A stretch of DNA of 64,000 nt from Hyaloperonospora brassicae (lineage: Eukaryota > Oomycota > Peronosporomycetes > Peronosporales > Peronosporaceae): the NCBI GenBank assembly GCA_947650285.1, contig CANTFL010001445.1:248001-312000 (forward strand). The letters are read 5' to 3'. The notes beneath the pieces were generated by a model. That model worked only from the letters and a program-made list of their open reading frames with translations, was not told where the DNA came from and searched no databases. This document shows positions 34,074 to 44,740 of this stretch, one piece after another. Positions within the stretch are counted from its first letter, which is position 1. Every line of letters starts with the position of its first letter. Both the position numbers and the translations under genes were made by a program.

Positions 34074-35565
34074 GGAGTTGGTCCTTCATCGACGCGGCCT
34101 CGCGACGAGCTGTCTGTAGCTCGTCGCGCAAACGACGCCTCTCGCGTTCACTATCAAGCTGAGCGAACGCGAAATCAAATCGGGCTTTCTCCCTATCGGC
34201 ACGCAGACGTCGCACGTCCGACTGCAAGGCGTGCCGACTATCGTATTCGTGATCGACGTCCTCCCTCAGCTCGGTCAGGTAACGCTCGTGATTACTTAAA
34301 GTTTCGTGCAGGCCCGGCAATTGAGCCCCACCTTGTCTTTCCACCGCCACCGGAACCACTGGTGGATACCCACGGTGGTCAACGCTATCTTATTGAGCGT
34401 ATCTTGAACCACCGTGGCGATTCGGAAAAAGGACGATATTACCTTGTGCGGCGTCGTGGGTACCCACCTTCCATTGGCAGCTGGGAATCTCGTCCACCAG
34501 TATGACGAGACTCGTCCGATAGGTCCTTTGCCCCATCGGTAAACATGCGCTTTTGGCGCTGTAGACGGATTGCAAGTTTGCAATCGCGTGCCGCATCTCA
34601 GCCGAGATGTGTGCTTTTACCCAGGGCGAACTTAGGAAATACACGTCTTTATGCGCACGTTGCGAGTTGCCGATACAGATCGCATAAGGATCACCTCAAA
34701 TGAGGCATGGAATGCCGGCCTCACTTGACAGATCATGCAACCGGTACCTTGCACCGGTTGGCGTTCGCTTTTCGAATTTGAGGCGTGTCGCCTCAATTTT
34801 CTTAAGCCACCCTTCTCGACCAAAATTCTTGACGTTTTGGACGAAGGCGTTCCACGCTGCCAAAAGCGAGTTCTTGTCACGCTTTTGGCTGCCGTTATAC
34901 CATCGGCGCCTAAGGAAGGCATTGCGATAGAAGTCTTCTTCAGCGCGGAAGTTGCACGCGCTGGAATTCAAGCCATGAAGCTCGATTGCATTGAATAAGG
35001 GTATTCGATGGTGTTGGCTTGTCTCGTGAGACAATTCATTGATGAGCCGTTCAGGCAAACGCCACAACTTAAGCTCATCACGCTTCACAGTGGTGCCTCT
35101 GTCGGTACCACGGCTCCCAGATTGACGACGGCTCTCGCCATCGTCATCACGCTCTTGCGGGGAAGCACGAGTTGATACTAGTGAGGCATGTTAGTCCTCA
35201 TCATATAATTTATCATCACTGCCGAACAAACTGTGATGCATTTCACGAGTCCGCTTGTTCGACAGTGCTCTTGACGATCGATGAGGCACCGCCGGACATC
35301 AGGGTGCCTCTGGAACGTTGCGCGAGTCAGGCACGTCTGACTCGCCATAATTGATGACCTCATTGCCATGGTCACCACGTGCTCGTGAAGCGATACCGCA
35401 TGCGTCTGCAGAACCTTCTGCTGCAGACTGAGAACAAGCAGCAGGCGACGAAGCGTCTGCTGCAGAGGCTGGTACAGCAGCAGGCTGTGTGGTCTTCGAA
35501 TCACCTCGCATAGACATGTTAACTATGAGAGGCAAGGTCAGGAGTGGATGGGTCTGACCAAACAA
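34051..35565 (-). pseudogene. Antisense accessory frame with coiled coil (element 2)
   Basis: One minus-strand reading frame runs from ATG 35565 to the stop at 34051, about 505 codons, with four internal stops (35299, 35191, 34696, 34390) and no frameshift. N-terminal part: Ala/Ser-rich, low complexity (AADASSPAACSQSAAEGSAD). Middle (35088-34696): ELKLWRLPERLINELSHET and NAFVQNVKNFGREGWLKKIE, helical and tryptophan-bearing. C-terminus (34359-34051): LHETL then a charged coiled coil (RADREKARFDFAFAQLDSER, ELQTARREAASM). It lies wholly between pol and the polypurine tract and starts 85 bp from the 3' LTR, so antisense transcription from that LTR could express it. A more decayed counterpart is at 9114-10039. 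No family recognised. Confidence 0.6.
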
Positions 35566-35636
35566 GTGCTCCCTGTTCCACTGGTGTTCATCGGGTGTAC
35601 ACCAAGTTTTCGATAGTCACACGGTGACTATCAGAT

Positions 35637-35649
35637 AAGGGAGGGGTGA
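35637..35649 (+). other. Polypurine tract (element 2)
   Basis: AAGGGAGGGGTGA ends directly at the first base of the 3' LTR, the normal place for plus-strand priming. Confidence 0.7.
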
Positions 35650-36088
35650 TGTAACGGGGTAGCCCGTTACATGATTTTGCCCATAAAACAATTTGACAAT
35701 AAAAATATCAGGTTTAATTTTCTTAGAACAATATCACAAGACATGATGATATTGTTGAAGATGACCGAAGGGTCTACTCATTGGTTGATATCGTGATGAT
35801 ATCAACCCACCAATCGCTGCTAGACGCGGGCAATGGATGGTGAGTAGACGTCATCATACATATAGTTATATTAGTATGATTAAGTCGGGACAACAGAGAT
35901 TCAAGTAGTGATTGGACTTAATTATATTAATATAGTTTTACTTTTATCAAGAGACTAGTCTGACTAGTTAGTCTCCTTTACTTTCTCTGCGTTCCTTAAA
36001 CACCTAGCAGAGCACGGTCGACACTGTCGTCAGTGAAAGTATAGTTCGTACTGGTCAGCTAGTACGTAATCAACAGTGCTCCGTTACA
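35650..36088 (+). repeat. 3' LTR (element 2)
   Basis: 439 bp, TGTAACGGGG to CTCCGTTACA. The first 22 bases form a hairpin (TGTAACGGG/CCCGTTACA) whose second arm repeats the LTR 3' terminus. A second conserved hairpin is GGTTGATATC/GATATCAACC near 35783-35807. The 3' third (CTAGTCTCC, ACTTTCTCTG) matches the element 4 LTR rather than the 5' LTR of this element. Confidence 0.85.
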
Positions 36089-38520
36089 CGCCTTCCACAC
36101 TGGTGTGGTAGTGGTGTAGAAAATTTTTCTGCAGCAACTCTGGTATCACTAGCCGCATCATTCCAGTAAGATCATCCGTTGGGGTAGATCGGGGGCAAAA
36201 GAACAACACTCCATTTCGTCCACGATGTAGTCGGACGCAATCAGGGCGGTCGTCCTCGCTTCGGCCGCACACAACCTAGTCAAGGTTTCTGTCAAACACA
36301 TCTAAAAATGATAGAACCATGCCTCTTCGTCTCACGTTTGCTTCATACATTCGATCCGGATTTGCTGGACCACCTCTACTCGAAGCACCTATGGATAAGA
36401 AGTCTTTGGCGGATATAGTAAGCACTGCCACCTTGATCACTTGTTCTTTGATTCTACTCATCAACAACTTGTCCAACAGATCAAGTATAATCAATTTCTG
36501 CCGATCCACTTCTGTCTCGACGATCCTGTCTTTTTCTTGTTGCAAAGCTTATATCTCAAGACGATATGCACTTTAATTCCAGTATCTCTTTACATGTGAA
36601 AACTCATAAATCGTCCTCGATCTCAATCTTTCCATAGCTTTGTGCCGCAACAAGTGTAGGTGTGGCGGTTTACAGTCAATATTGTTTCGCAGTTGTCGGA
36701 TCACCAGATTTGAGTTGCCACAAATGATGACTCGACCTTCAATCCGGTTTGACACCAAATTGAAACTCAACAGCAAACCTCGATACACTGCTATATTCAC
36801 AGTTAGATTCGCAGTATACTTTTACGCCGCCGGCACAATCTTTTACTATGGGAGTTCCCACACAAAATCGCTATACGCCCCGCCTTTTATATTTAACCGG
36901 GCGGGTCCGTCAAAGCTAATCCCCATCAATCGTTCTTCCTCTTCCACTGTTGGAGGCGGCATAACGATACTCGGTCTGGACTACTTCCTGGGAAAGTTTG
37001 CGACTAGTACCTCTCCCACTTCTTCTCGGGGAGGGATACTAGCAGCCAGCGTCCCCAATATCTCATCTTCACCCCTTTTGCACGTGTAAATCTATAGTGT
37101 CCAAATTGATAACAATGCTGCCCACCTTCCAAGGCGTTCGCTGATACCAGATGATTGCAAAAACCAACCTAATATTGAAAAGCGGGTCAGGGCCTTGATC
37201 TCTCTTGCAACTAACATGGTGTAGCATATATCGAGGATCCGGAGGAGAGCTAACACGTATTTCTCCACTATACCGTAGTGTATCTCGTACGTCTTCAACG
37301 TGCGAATAGTAAACGTCACCGGCCAAAACATCGATCATAATTTTGCAGCAAAGATGCCGAGACTGTCTCCTTGCTTGCATTTACCACGATTACTGGAGAT
37401 TTTTCTGGATCAAAGTGCTTCAGGATCGAAATACGGGCGATCTTCTTTTTTAGCATGGTAAACGCAATTGTCGCTTTTTCCCAACATATTCTGCCTTCAC
37501 TATCCGCTTTGCTCCCAATATCCCGGTCTGTTTCCACCTCGGACGTTGGTCCATTTAAACTATTTAGGCGGCGGATCCTATTAAAGTCCGCCTATAGCAA
37601 CTCGTCCAACAGCGGGGCATCGATCGCAAAACCTTTGATGAAACGACTGTAGTAATTAAGCTACCTAATAAAGACTGCATCACACGCACAGTCTACGGGA
37701 ATGGAACATTCACCAGAGATCCAAGATGCTTTGGTTGAGCTTTAAATTCCGCCAACGCAAATCGATGTCCCAGATAATCCACTATAATTCGTCATTAAAA
37801 AACGTTTCGTGAAACTAGTCTAAAAAAACACGTGTCACACGCCCCAACAACCTCTCAACTTTGTCGTACAATTAGTAAAATGACTCTGCCGGGATTAAAA
37901 CGTCTTCAATGTAGGATCTGCGTCCTAACACTGACGGTCTTAGATACGGATCCAATTGACCTTTGGTACAAACATCATTTAAGTCCGATGATCCGGTCGT
38001 GATCTCGTCGGATCCGGCCTTGATCTTTAGGTACCCATACATGGCATTACCCATCAGACGTTGATAGAATCTGCGGGGCATTCGTAGCCATTCTTAGCCA
38101 TTCAAATAGATCGGACGGCGCAATGAAAGCTGAGATAAGCCTTGCCCTCTCCGTCATCTCCACCACCCAAAAACCACTAGCCATATTAAGGGAGCAATAC
38201 TAAAGAGCTTCATCGATGTCTTGCAGCAATTCGCTTATCAGCGGCATAGGGTACACCATCAATCTTGTGATCTGATGGATTCGTCGATAGTCGATACATA
38301 ACCGTATGTCTCCACCGTTTTTCTCAATTACTATCACTATCGACGAAGCCCACGGTGATGTAGACGGCTGTATAATCTTGGCTGACTACAATGCATTAAC
38401 CAGATCCGCCAATTTCTCACGGAATTAAGGGGCGACTGGTATAACTCGTTGTGCGATTGTGTTTGCTCTTTCTACATCAATGTCGCAGACAGATCCACGT
38501 CCTGCCGGCGGTAATGCGTT
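36089..38520 (-). pseudogene. Dual-RNase H Ty3/gypsy pol, decayed and truncated
   Basis: Read on the minus strand from 38520 down. RT: GNALPPAGRGSVCDIDVERA, IVIVIEKNGGDIRLCIDYRR and MASGFWVVEMTERARLISAF. The catalytic box reads SYIEDVLIPA near 37890, i.e. YIED instead of YxDD. First RNase H: ISILKHFDPEKSPVIVVNAS and VLALLRILDICYTML (37540-37090). A second, archaeal-type RNase H region: GRVIICGNSNLVIRQL and HLLRHKAMERLRS (about 36740-36620). Integrase N-terminus: MMRLVIPELLQKNFLHHYHT (36180-36100). The coding text stops exactly at the 3' LTR of element 2, which therefore cut this copy. This family is distinct from elements 1, 2 and 4. Confidence 0.8.
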
Positions 38521-39021
38521 CCCTTTCCCCCGGAGCAACCGACGTTTCTTTCAAATTAATTGTCGTAAATTCTGTTGATCTTACGACAAATGTTCTCCTC
38601 GACAGCCAACTTGAAAGTCATCGATGGTGACTTTGGCCGTAGACGTGATCACTTCCGGTAGTACTGCCATGTGTTGATCCACATCTGTGGTACAAGTCTC
38701 CACATTTGTAACGGTAAACAAATATACCGGCCTTTTATTTCTTCGACACATCGTGGTCCGTCTCCCCGGTATCAGTCCCATCAGTCACCATCTTGGGTGG
38801 TCTGTATTTTTCACTATCCCTAATCTTGATCTTGTTTTAAAGGTGGTGACTGAACTGCTCCAGGTAGGATGCGTCGTCACTTGGAATATCACGATCGATC
38901 AGGTTTTTTTATTCTCGAACCTGGAACATGTCTTATCACTGTCCGTCATCTTAATGGCGCCGATCGTAACAGGCGACGCTACATCACAGTCCTCTCTCGG
39001 ATCGGACCCGTATATCATGGT

Positions 39022-39160
39022 AGAGGCTAAATACACCTAGAATTAATTGCTTAATACACCGCTGTCTATCCATTAGACTTACTGTTTAGATGACAACAGT
39101 TATATCACATTCGATCCACGTCTATTAAAATATTACAGGACGAGCTAATTAGAAAGGCAC
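39022..39160 (+). repeat. MULE left terminal inverted repeat
   Basis: Pairs with 40152-40290. Shared blocks include TAATACACCGCTG, CTATCCATTAGACTTACTGT, ATGACAACAGTT and ATATTACAGGA. No length difference between the two arms. Confidence 0.8.
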
Positions 39161-39229
39161 CTGTCACATAGTCACGTCAATTCAAAAAGAAAATCTTCGA
39201 TGTATAATGCATGATGATAAGTCCTTTAT

Positions 39230-39797
39230 CCACATTCACTACTGATGCTGCCACGGCCACGGCCGTTAATACTGATAGTAATTTTTCCACCTCCACAACT
39301 TCTGCTGTCACTGCTACGATTGTTATTGCTGATACTTATTCTGGCGTCGCTGACAATTATGTTAAGTTCTAAGTTAATGATGGTTCTAACCCTGCCGCCG
39401 CTGATCTTTCATTAGGATGCGAAGAATCTCCACCGGTCGGGCCTTTTGACAGTCACAAGAAGGCTGTAGAGACTTTAAAGCAGGAAGCCGTACGATAAAG
39501 CGTTGCCATTAGTGTATCCCGCGGCTGTTCGATTGTTCCAAGCGCAGTTTACTCACATCTTGGCAGAAAATACATCATAGGAGATCCCACAGTCGGCACA
39601 CGTCAATGCGAAATCGCGGAACAAAAAAGGTCGGCTGTTCATGCGAGCTCGTGATCATGTATGACAAGCACCCCCCCCGAAAAAATTGCATGGTCAACGA
39701 TTTTAGTGGACAACTGACACACCGGCCACTTTCGTTGTATCAGCAATACCATGCTCTCAACGCCATCGGCGGCGCTACGTGCAACGCGATAAATTGA
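39230..39797 (+). pseudogene. MULE transposase N-terminal domain relic (FAR1-type)
   Basis: A Thr/Ala/Ser-rich leader is followed by GPFDSHKKAVETLKQEAVR, then RNRGTKKVGCSCELVIM and a spaced W/C-FSGQLTHRPLSLYQQY segment. The pattern of a Gly-Cys pair followed by an FSGQ-H-H box resembles the FAR1/MULE DNA-binding zinc finger, where the last ligands are HNH. It has stops near 39370 and 39498 and a frame change near 39600. Catalytic domain absent. Confidence 0.5.
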
Positions 39798-40151
39798 CGA
39801 TATTCATTCTAAGGTCTTCCAGATGCATCAGGATGGAGCTGCTCCACGGGTATATGTGCGTGTCGAAGTCATATAATGCAGGCCATTATCTTTTTTTGTC
39901 TGTATGTGATTATTATAGGTTGTTTTAACACCGTTTAAGGAGGCCTGTGTCCTTCTAAATGCTAAGGATGTCCACAATATTGTTTAAGAGGCAAAGAGAA
40001 AGAAACTTGGTGGGAAATTACACACGAAATCTTTGCTGCAGCACATGAAGTACCAGCACATTACATACGGTTGCAGTGTTAAGCCGCAAATTCATTTTAG
40101 CTTACATAATTCTGTAATTTATTTGAATTGCGTGGCCTGGCTCCGTTAAAT

Positions 40152-40290
40152 GTGCCTTTTTACTTATCTTATCCTGTAATATTCTAATAGACGTGGCCCG
40201 AATGTGATACAACTGTTGTCATGTAAACAGTAAGTCTAATGGATAGGCAGCGGTGTATTTAGCAATTAATGCTAGGTGTATTTTGCCTCT
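40152..40290 (-). repeat. MULE right terminal inverted repeat
   Basis: Reverse complement of 39022-39160 with scattered substitutions only. The outer end AGAGGC is shared; bases beyond it differ. Confidence 0.8.
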
Positions 40291-40528
40291 CCCGTAGATT
40301 ATCGTCTATGCAAGGTAATCGTCCCGTTTATGTAGCGTCCCATCTCGAGTCCACATCTCGTCTGCCTGATAGCCGTGTTAGCCATGTCGAGAATCAGCTT
40401 CCTCGCGGACCACCGTGCCGAGCTTAATCGTCGCTTGACCCTATCCAAACAGCATGTCCGGTCGATTATGCACTGTGTCGTCGTCTTCGACCATGTTGAC
40501 CTTTATAGATCGGAACGGTAGGTGTCGG

Positions 40529-40750
40529 TCAGTGTAGTCGATTTCGGTCCTCATCGTATATATCCTGAGACCCCACTTCCTTGACCTCTCTTGCTCTCTC
40601 GGCCAAATTCAAAATCTGCGTTGGCATCTTGTAGATCGGGTGATCCACTAAAGGTCCCGTGTAATATTGTATAATACCCTCCACCCAATCCGTAGTCGCC
40701 TCAAACGTCAACTTTTGCCGCTCCCGATACCGGCGAACACACAGACACAT
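40529..40750 (-). pseudogene. gag-like fragment of the minus-strand gypsy relic
   Basis: The minus frame reads RRYRERQKLTFEATTDWVEG and PIYKMPTQILNLAERARE, of the kind seen in Ty3/gypsy capsid regions. It is on the same strand as, and upstream of, the pol relic (36089-38520), with the MULE between. Assignment rests mainly on position and composition. Confidence 0.35.
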
Positions 40751-40999
40751 AACCGGGAGATCGCGGCATTAAGTCGTAAACCATTCATAAGTTTAGTGGT
40801 GCCTCAAAACTTACGATGACGTCGTGATCGCTGATATTGATGAGCTATTAATTATCCAATCTTTCAGGCCCGGTGATCAGGGTCGGCAATTAAGTAGCGC
40901 GTCTTCGTATCAAGAGATTGGTTTCGGAGGAATTATGCCGATCTTCACCTCCGTCGATCCTCCAACAGGTATAACAACATGCTTACCCTGAACATTGAT

Positions 41000-42700
41000 C
41001 GCTTGTATGGTGATTCTTTACGGCGTTCTTCGCCCCACCAAACTTATACGAACTTCATCTGGCATTAATAGAATTCCGTCTGCCAGATTCAACATATCCC
41101 TGCCGTTACCATGAAATTCATGCTCAATTTTGCCTCTTGAACGACTTGATATCCGTCCCATACATCGTTATAGTACACCAAGGATCAGTATAACGTGATA
41201 TTGATTTTTGTCCGTCCGATTGTCATGTGCGCGCTCCCGCCGATCCCTCCACATTCTTGGGTCTGACTTTGGTCGATCGTACATCCCACCTTACGAGAAA
41301 AGGTTGTGTCGATCATTTAAACTTCAGCGATAGAGTCAAACAACATGTTTGCCTTCTCGTTGTTTATCGTTCCCAAGGATTTCGCTTGCTTGAACCACTT
41401 TCCTGGTGCGTGATACATCCAGTACCCTCGCTACTCGCCCTGCATAAGATCGATCTCCATCCTAATCGGCTATGGGGTGTATTCGTCGACATGTTTCATA
41501 TATAAAACCGAACAAACGACTGAAGTATAATTACATGTACTAGTTGTCTGTACAACCGAATCGTTTATGTTGCGACCTTCCGTCTTCTGTTTCACAAATT
41601 CATATATGCAGAGTCCAAAATGCTCGGCTAGTGCCAGACTACATCATGGTGATCATCTTACGTTAACATTTCCTCCGCCTTAGGCGGAAACATCCCTGTG
41701 TACTCAAAAGGTACATAAGATATGCGAATCAGGTTGTAAATTCTTCCATGGGGTATTTTCCACTAACATGCATACATCCGCAAGCAGAGCAAACGTAGAA
41801 ACATTTGTCCAGCGTGTTTCCGTTTAAACTCCACTTCTGACACGTCATTTTGATTAAATATCCACGATCTTAATGCCTCGTGGACCGTAGTGGGTGCACG
41901 GCTTCGGTCGTTTCCATTATATCAATCCATGCGATCCGGATCTTGTGATCGTTCGACAGGATATTCAACGCGTTAAAGTCCATATTAAAAATTTCGCGCG
42001 GCGTGTGTCCAACTTCTTGTTCATCTCAAGCATCATAAGTATCTTCTCGTTTCTGATGTTTTCTTTTGTATTTTCGTACGATCCTGGGATCCCTCCGCAC
42101 GCACTCGGCGTCTGTCCACATCCACATCCGATCCACATGACTCACAATCCGATCCAATGCTTTCTCTTTTTTCCACTCGAATCACTCGCACCGCTCCGGT
42201 CGGTTTCGACGGTGTCGGATTCGGAATGAAACCAGATCGTAGCCGGAAAAGCTCGATCCCAAAGGAGATTTAATGGATCAAACTTCCATGCGCTGGTAGG
42301 TAAGCAAGATTTCTTTTATGTCGTCAGCACCCATCAATTATAACAAAATCAACTGTTTGGTCAAGTCACGATCGTCCAGCGTTTCAATGAAATGCTCCAC
42401 ATGCTCGCGTATAATAGCTAGCGTAACGCGTCCGGTAGAGATCTACGCTCGGGTCACCGCCACATTCAGCCGATATCGATCTTCATCAACGTTTAGTCTG
42501 TAGTTTCGTTCGAGGGTAGTATTTTCGACTAGTTGATGCTCTATTCCTTCCATATTGGATCATTATACTTTACAAAAGGGGCTTCCATTCATGGCGAGGA
42601 GATCGGCTTAAATGGAGGTTCCAGTTCCGCGCTGTTCCCGTGAACAGATCGCCAAATACTAGGCACTTCTCTGCATCAGGAGCGTGCTCACGTAAATATG
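41000..42700. other. Decayed interior of the minus-strand gypsy relic
   Basis: No frame above 111 codons and no domain recognised. The + strand is pyrimidine-rich, which agrees with a former minus-strand coding function. Confidence 0.3.
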
Positions 42701-42718
42701 TAAATTTGAATATTTTTA

Positions 42719-43505
42719 TCAAGTTCTGACTTCGTCTCTGCCTCGACCATTTAATTTTTTCAGGTCGCTGACTGCCGATAATCGTAGCCTCTGCGTCGTC
42801 ATTCCGCGACTTTGTGTGATCTCGGCAGCAGCCGTCAGTCTTCGTCTTAGATCCTCCTCATCAAGATCATGAAAATCGTATTTGTAACATCGACTAAAAA
42901 GCAATTCTTTTACCGACTCCATCTCCACATCTAGTAAATTTGCTTCGGTGTTCGTGGCATACACCGTCGATCAAACAGCGTTTAATGATTCATCTTTCTC
43001 CGGTTTTCTTCGTACTTCTTCATATCTGCTTCAATGTTCAGCTGTAGCTCCCCAGCTGGAAACTTAAAGCTATTCGTTTAATCTCGCCTCTATCGGGGTT
43101 ATCCTGTCGCGAAAAAATGCACCGCCGAACGGTCCAATTGACAGCTGTTGAATTTTAAAATTAATCCAAGAGCGAGTTTGCTGACAACATATTGCGACGA
43201 CCCGGTATGACAAATTTTTGGTGTGTCTGCGATCGGCTTGATTGCTTACTCCGAATCCCCGTAATCGATACATTCCTTAAGACCGGCTTGATCTCTCTAT
43301 ATGATGAAACTCCACCGCTGATCGACTGACTTAACTTCGCACGCAGCGATCTCTCCGCATCGATCACTTGATCAATCTCATTTTCCAGCAGTGTCTGTGC
43401 ATTAACGGATCCAGCTGAGAACCCCGCGTCTTATAGCATCTGCATAAGATTGCGGACCTCACCCAACTGGTTTGTGGGTGGAAATAAGTTGATGTCTGCA
43501 TTCAT
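42719..43505 (-). pseudogene. N-terminal gag-like protein relic, minus strand
   Basis: An ATG at 43505 opens MNADINLFPPTNQLGEVRNL; after one stop the same frame continues (NAQTLLENEIDQVIDAERSL, then SISGGVSSYREIKPVL) to 43161. A second open piece, 42964-42719, reads LLDVEMESVKELLFSRCYKY and LDEEDLRRRLTAAAEITQSR. It lies between the LTR-like sequence at 44155-44740 and the pol relic on the same strand, the expected place of gag. I do not recognise the family from sequence alone. Confidence 0.4.
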
Positions 43506-44154
43506 GGTGGACCGATTAGATGTGATTTCAATACATCTAGCACTGGATCCCTGAACAACATTTTCTTAGCTCCTCCCAGTGATATTATTTCGCTAGCAGT
43601 TTGACCTGACAGTCTTCAAACCAGCTCGTCATCTTGTGGTTATCTTTAACCAACTTGATTAGTTGCGTGAAAGTTATCATAGCGGAATCTTATTAAATCG
43701 ATCTCACCTTGAGGTCCTGTGATTTCGATTAAGCTGTTTCTTTTTTCATTCACTCATCCTTCACGATCTTCTTCTTCGACGTTAATTATAAAATTTTTAA
43801 AGGTAAGCTATCGCTAAACATCTTTCGCTAAACAGCTTTCGCCTAGCAAATCATACTTTGTAGCATGATCCGCGGATTACCAAAAGATTTTAGGAGGTGG
43901 TTAGAGATTTATCGTTCAGATCGACAATTAGATCGTACTCTTTATAATAAATTGTCATCAAGGATGCTATCAAAACCTTGTAAATATGCGGATCCTTTAA
44001 CGTTTAACTTCTTCGGCGACCCCTCAACATCTGACGCTTCCATCCCAGGTTTCGTCGTGATCTTTACATCTTTACTCAGAGACTCACGGTAAATCTCAAG
44101 TCACCATAAGATCAGGGCACGCGCACAATTGCGGTGGAGCGGCGATCACTCTTT

Positions 44155-44740
44155 TACAGAGTTGATTCTGCCTAGCCCTTATCGCTGGGAAGACCGAACG
44201 TCGGAAGGGGTAATCCATTATGTGTATAATTTCTTACTCACCTCATGTAGCCTTCGATAGGGCGGCTTCACACGTCTAGAAGCACTCTTGTCGATGCCAA
44301 ACTTGACCGTGTTCGGAACAGGGGTGATCGTGTGGAACCTTTATTAAATCACAGGTCACTTGCGCATTCTCGGTATATGATGCCTGGATTTTAACGAGAT
44401 CGCCTTGTGCAATATGTAGATCTTAATAGGCTCGACTTTCTGTTCACTTGAGCCGTCTCGCGATCTTGGTCATCCTTGTTTTCTTGCTGCGCCCTATCGC
44501 AGTGGTCTTATGGTTTGTGATATTCCTAAACGCACCTGGCCAAACGATCCAGGTGCGAAAATAGTATGGAAGACCGGCGCAACTCTTTGTTTCGTCGGGG
44601 GGCCTTATATCCGTCCCAATAGAGATGACGCGTGTATTTTGAAGTAAATTGAGCTCTGTTTTATGCCAGCCAATCAAACTAAGAAAAAACACGACATAGC
44701 CTATCTATGCCAAAGACTTTTGTCATGTGTCGTCCAACAA
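44155..44740 (-). repeat. Diverged copy of the inverted-repeat arm (LTR-like)
   Basis: Similar in order and orientation to the left arm 46556-47375: CTTACTCACCT, GGGCGG, GAGCCGTCTCGCGATCTTG, GCGCCCTATC.CAG, AATTGAGCTCTGTTTTATGCCAGCC versus the arm's AATTCAATTCTGTTTAATGCC. Because it stands just upstream of the minus-strand gag relic, it may be the 5' LTR of that element. If so the 820-bp arms are LTRs of the same family. Confidence 0.5.

Larger units (their letters stand above)
28103..36088 (+). mobile_element. Element 2: Ty3/gypsy LTR retrotransposon with antisense frame
   Basis: Complete layout: 5' LTR, primer-binding site (28497), gag, protease, RT, RNase H, integrase, chromodomain-like tail, antisense frame, polypurine tract (35637-35649), 3' LTR. 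Far better preserved than element 1, but gag has a frameshift and pol has frameshifts and stops, so it is not autonomous. No target-site duplication is visible (GTAAC before, CGCCT after), and its two LTRs are of different subtypes, which suggests recombination between two insertions. The coding region is unusually full of short hairpins (see findings). Confidence 0.9.
39022..40290 (+). mobile_element. Internally deleted MULE (Mutator-like) DNA transposon
   Basis: Two terminal inverted repeats of equal length, 39022-39160 and 40152-40290 (139 bp each, roughly 85% alike, both starting AGAGGC and AAATACACCTAG), enclose about 1 kb. The inner + strand encodes a relic of a FAR1/MULE-type zinc-binding N-terminal domain. 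No MURA/DDE catalytic core is present, so the copy is a non-autonomous deletion derivative. No target-site duplication was seen. It sits inside the minus-strand gypsy relic and is therefore younger than it. Confidence 0.65.

Noticed and set aside
36640..37089. 149-codon + frame
   Set aside because: Antisense shadow of the second RNase H region of the minus-strand gypsy pol.
38687..39040. 117-codon + frame with hydrophobic stretches
   Set aside because: It lies opposite the protease/linker region of the minus-strand gypsy and runs into the MULE end; no homology seen.
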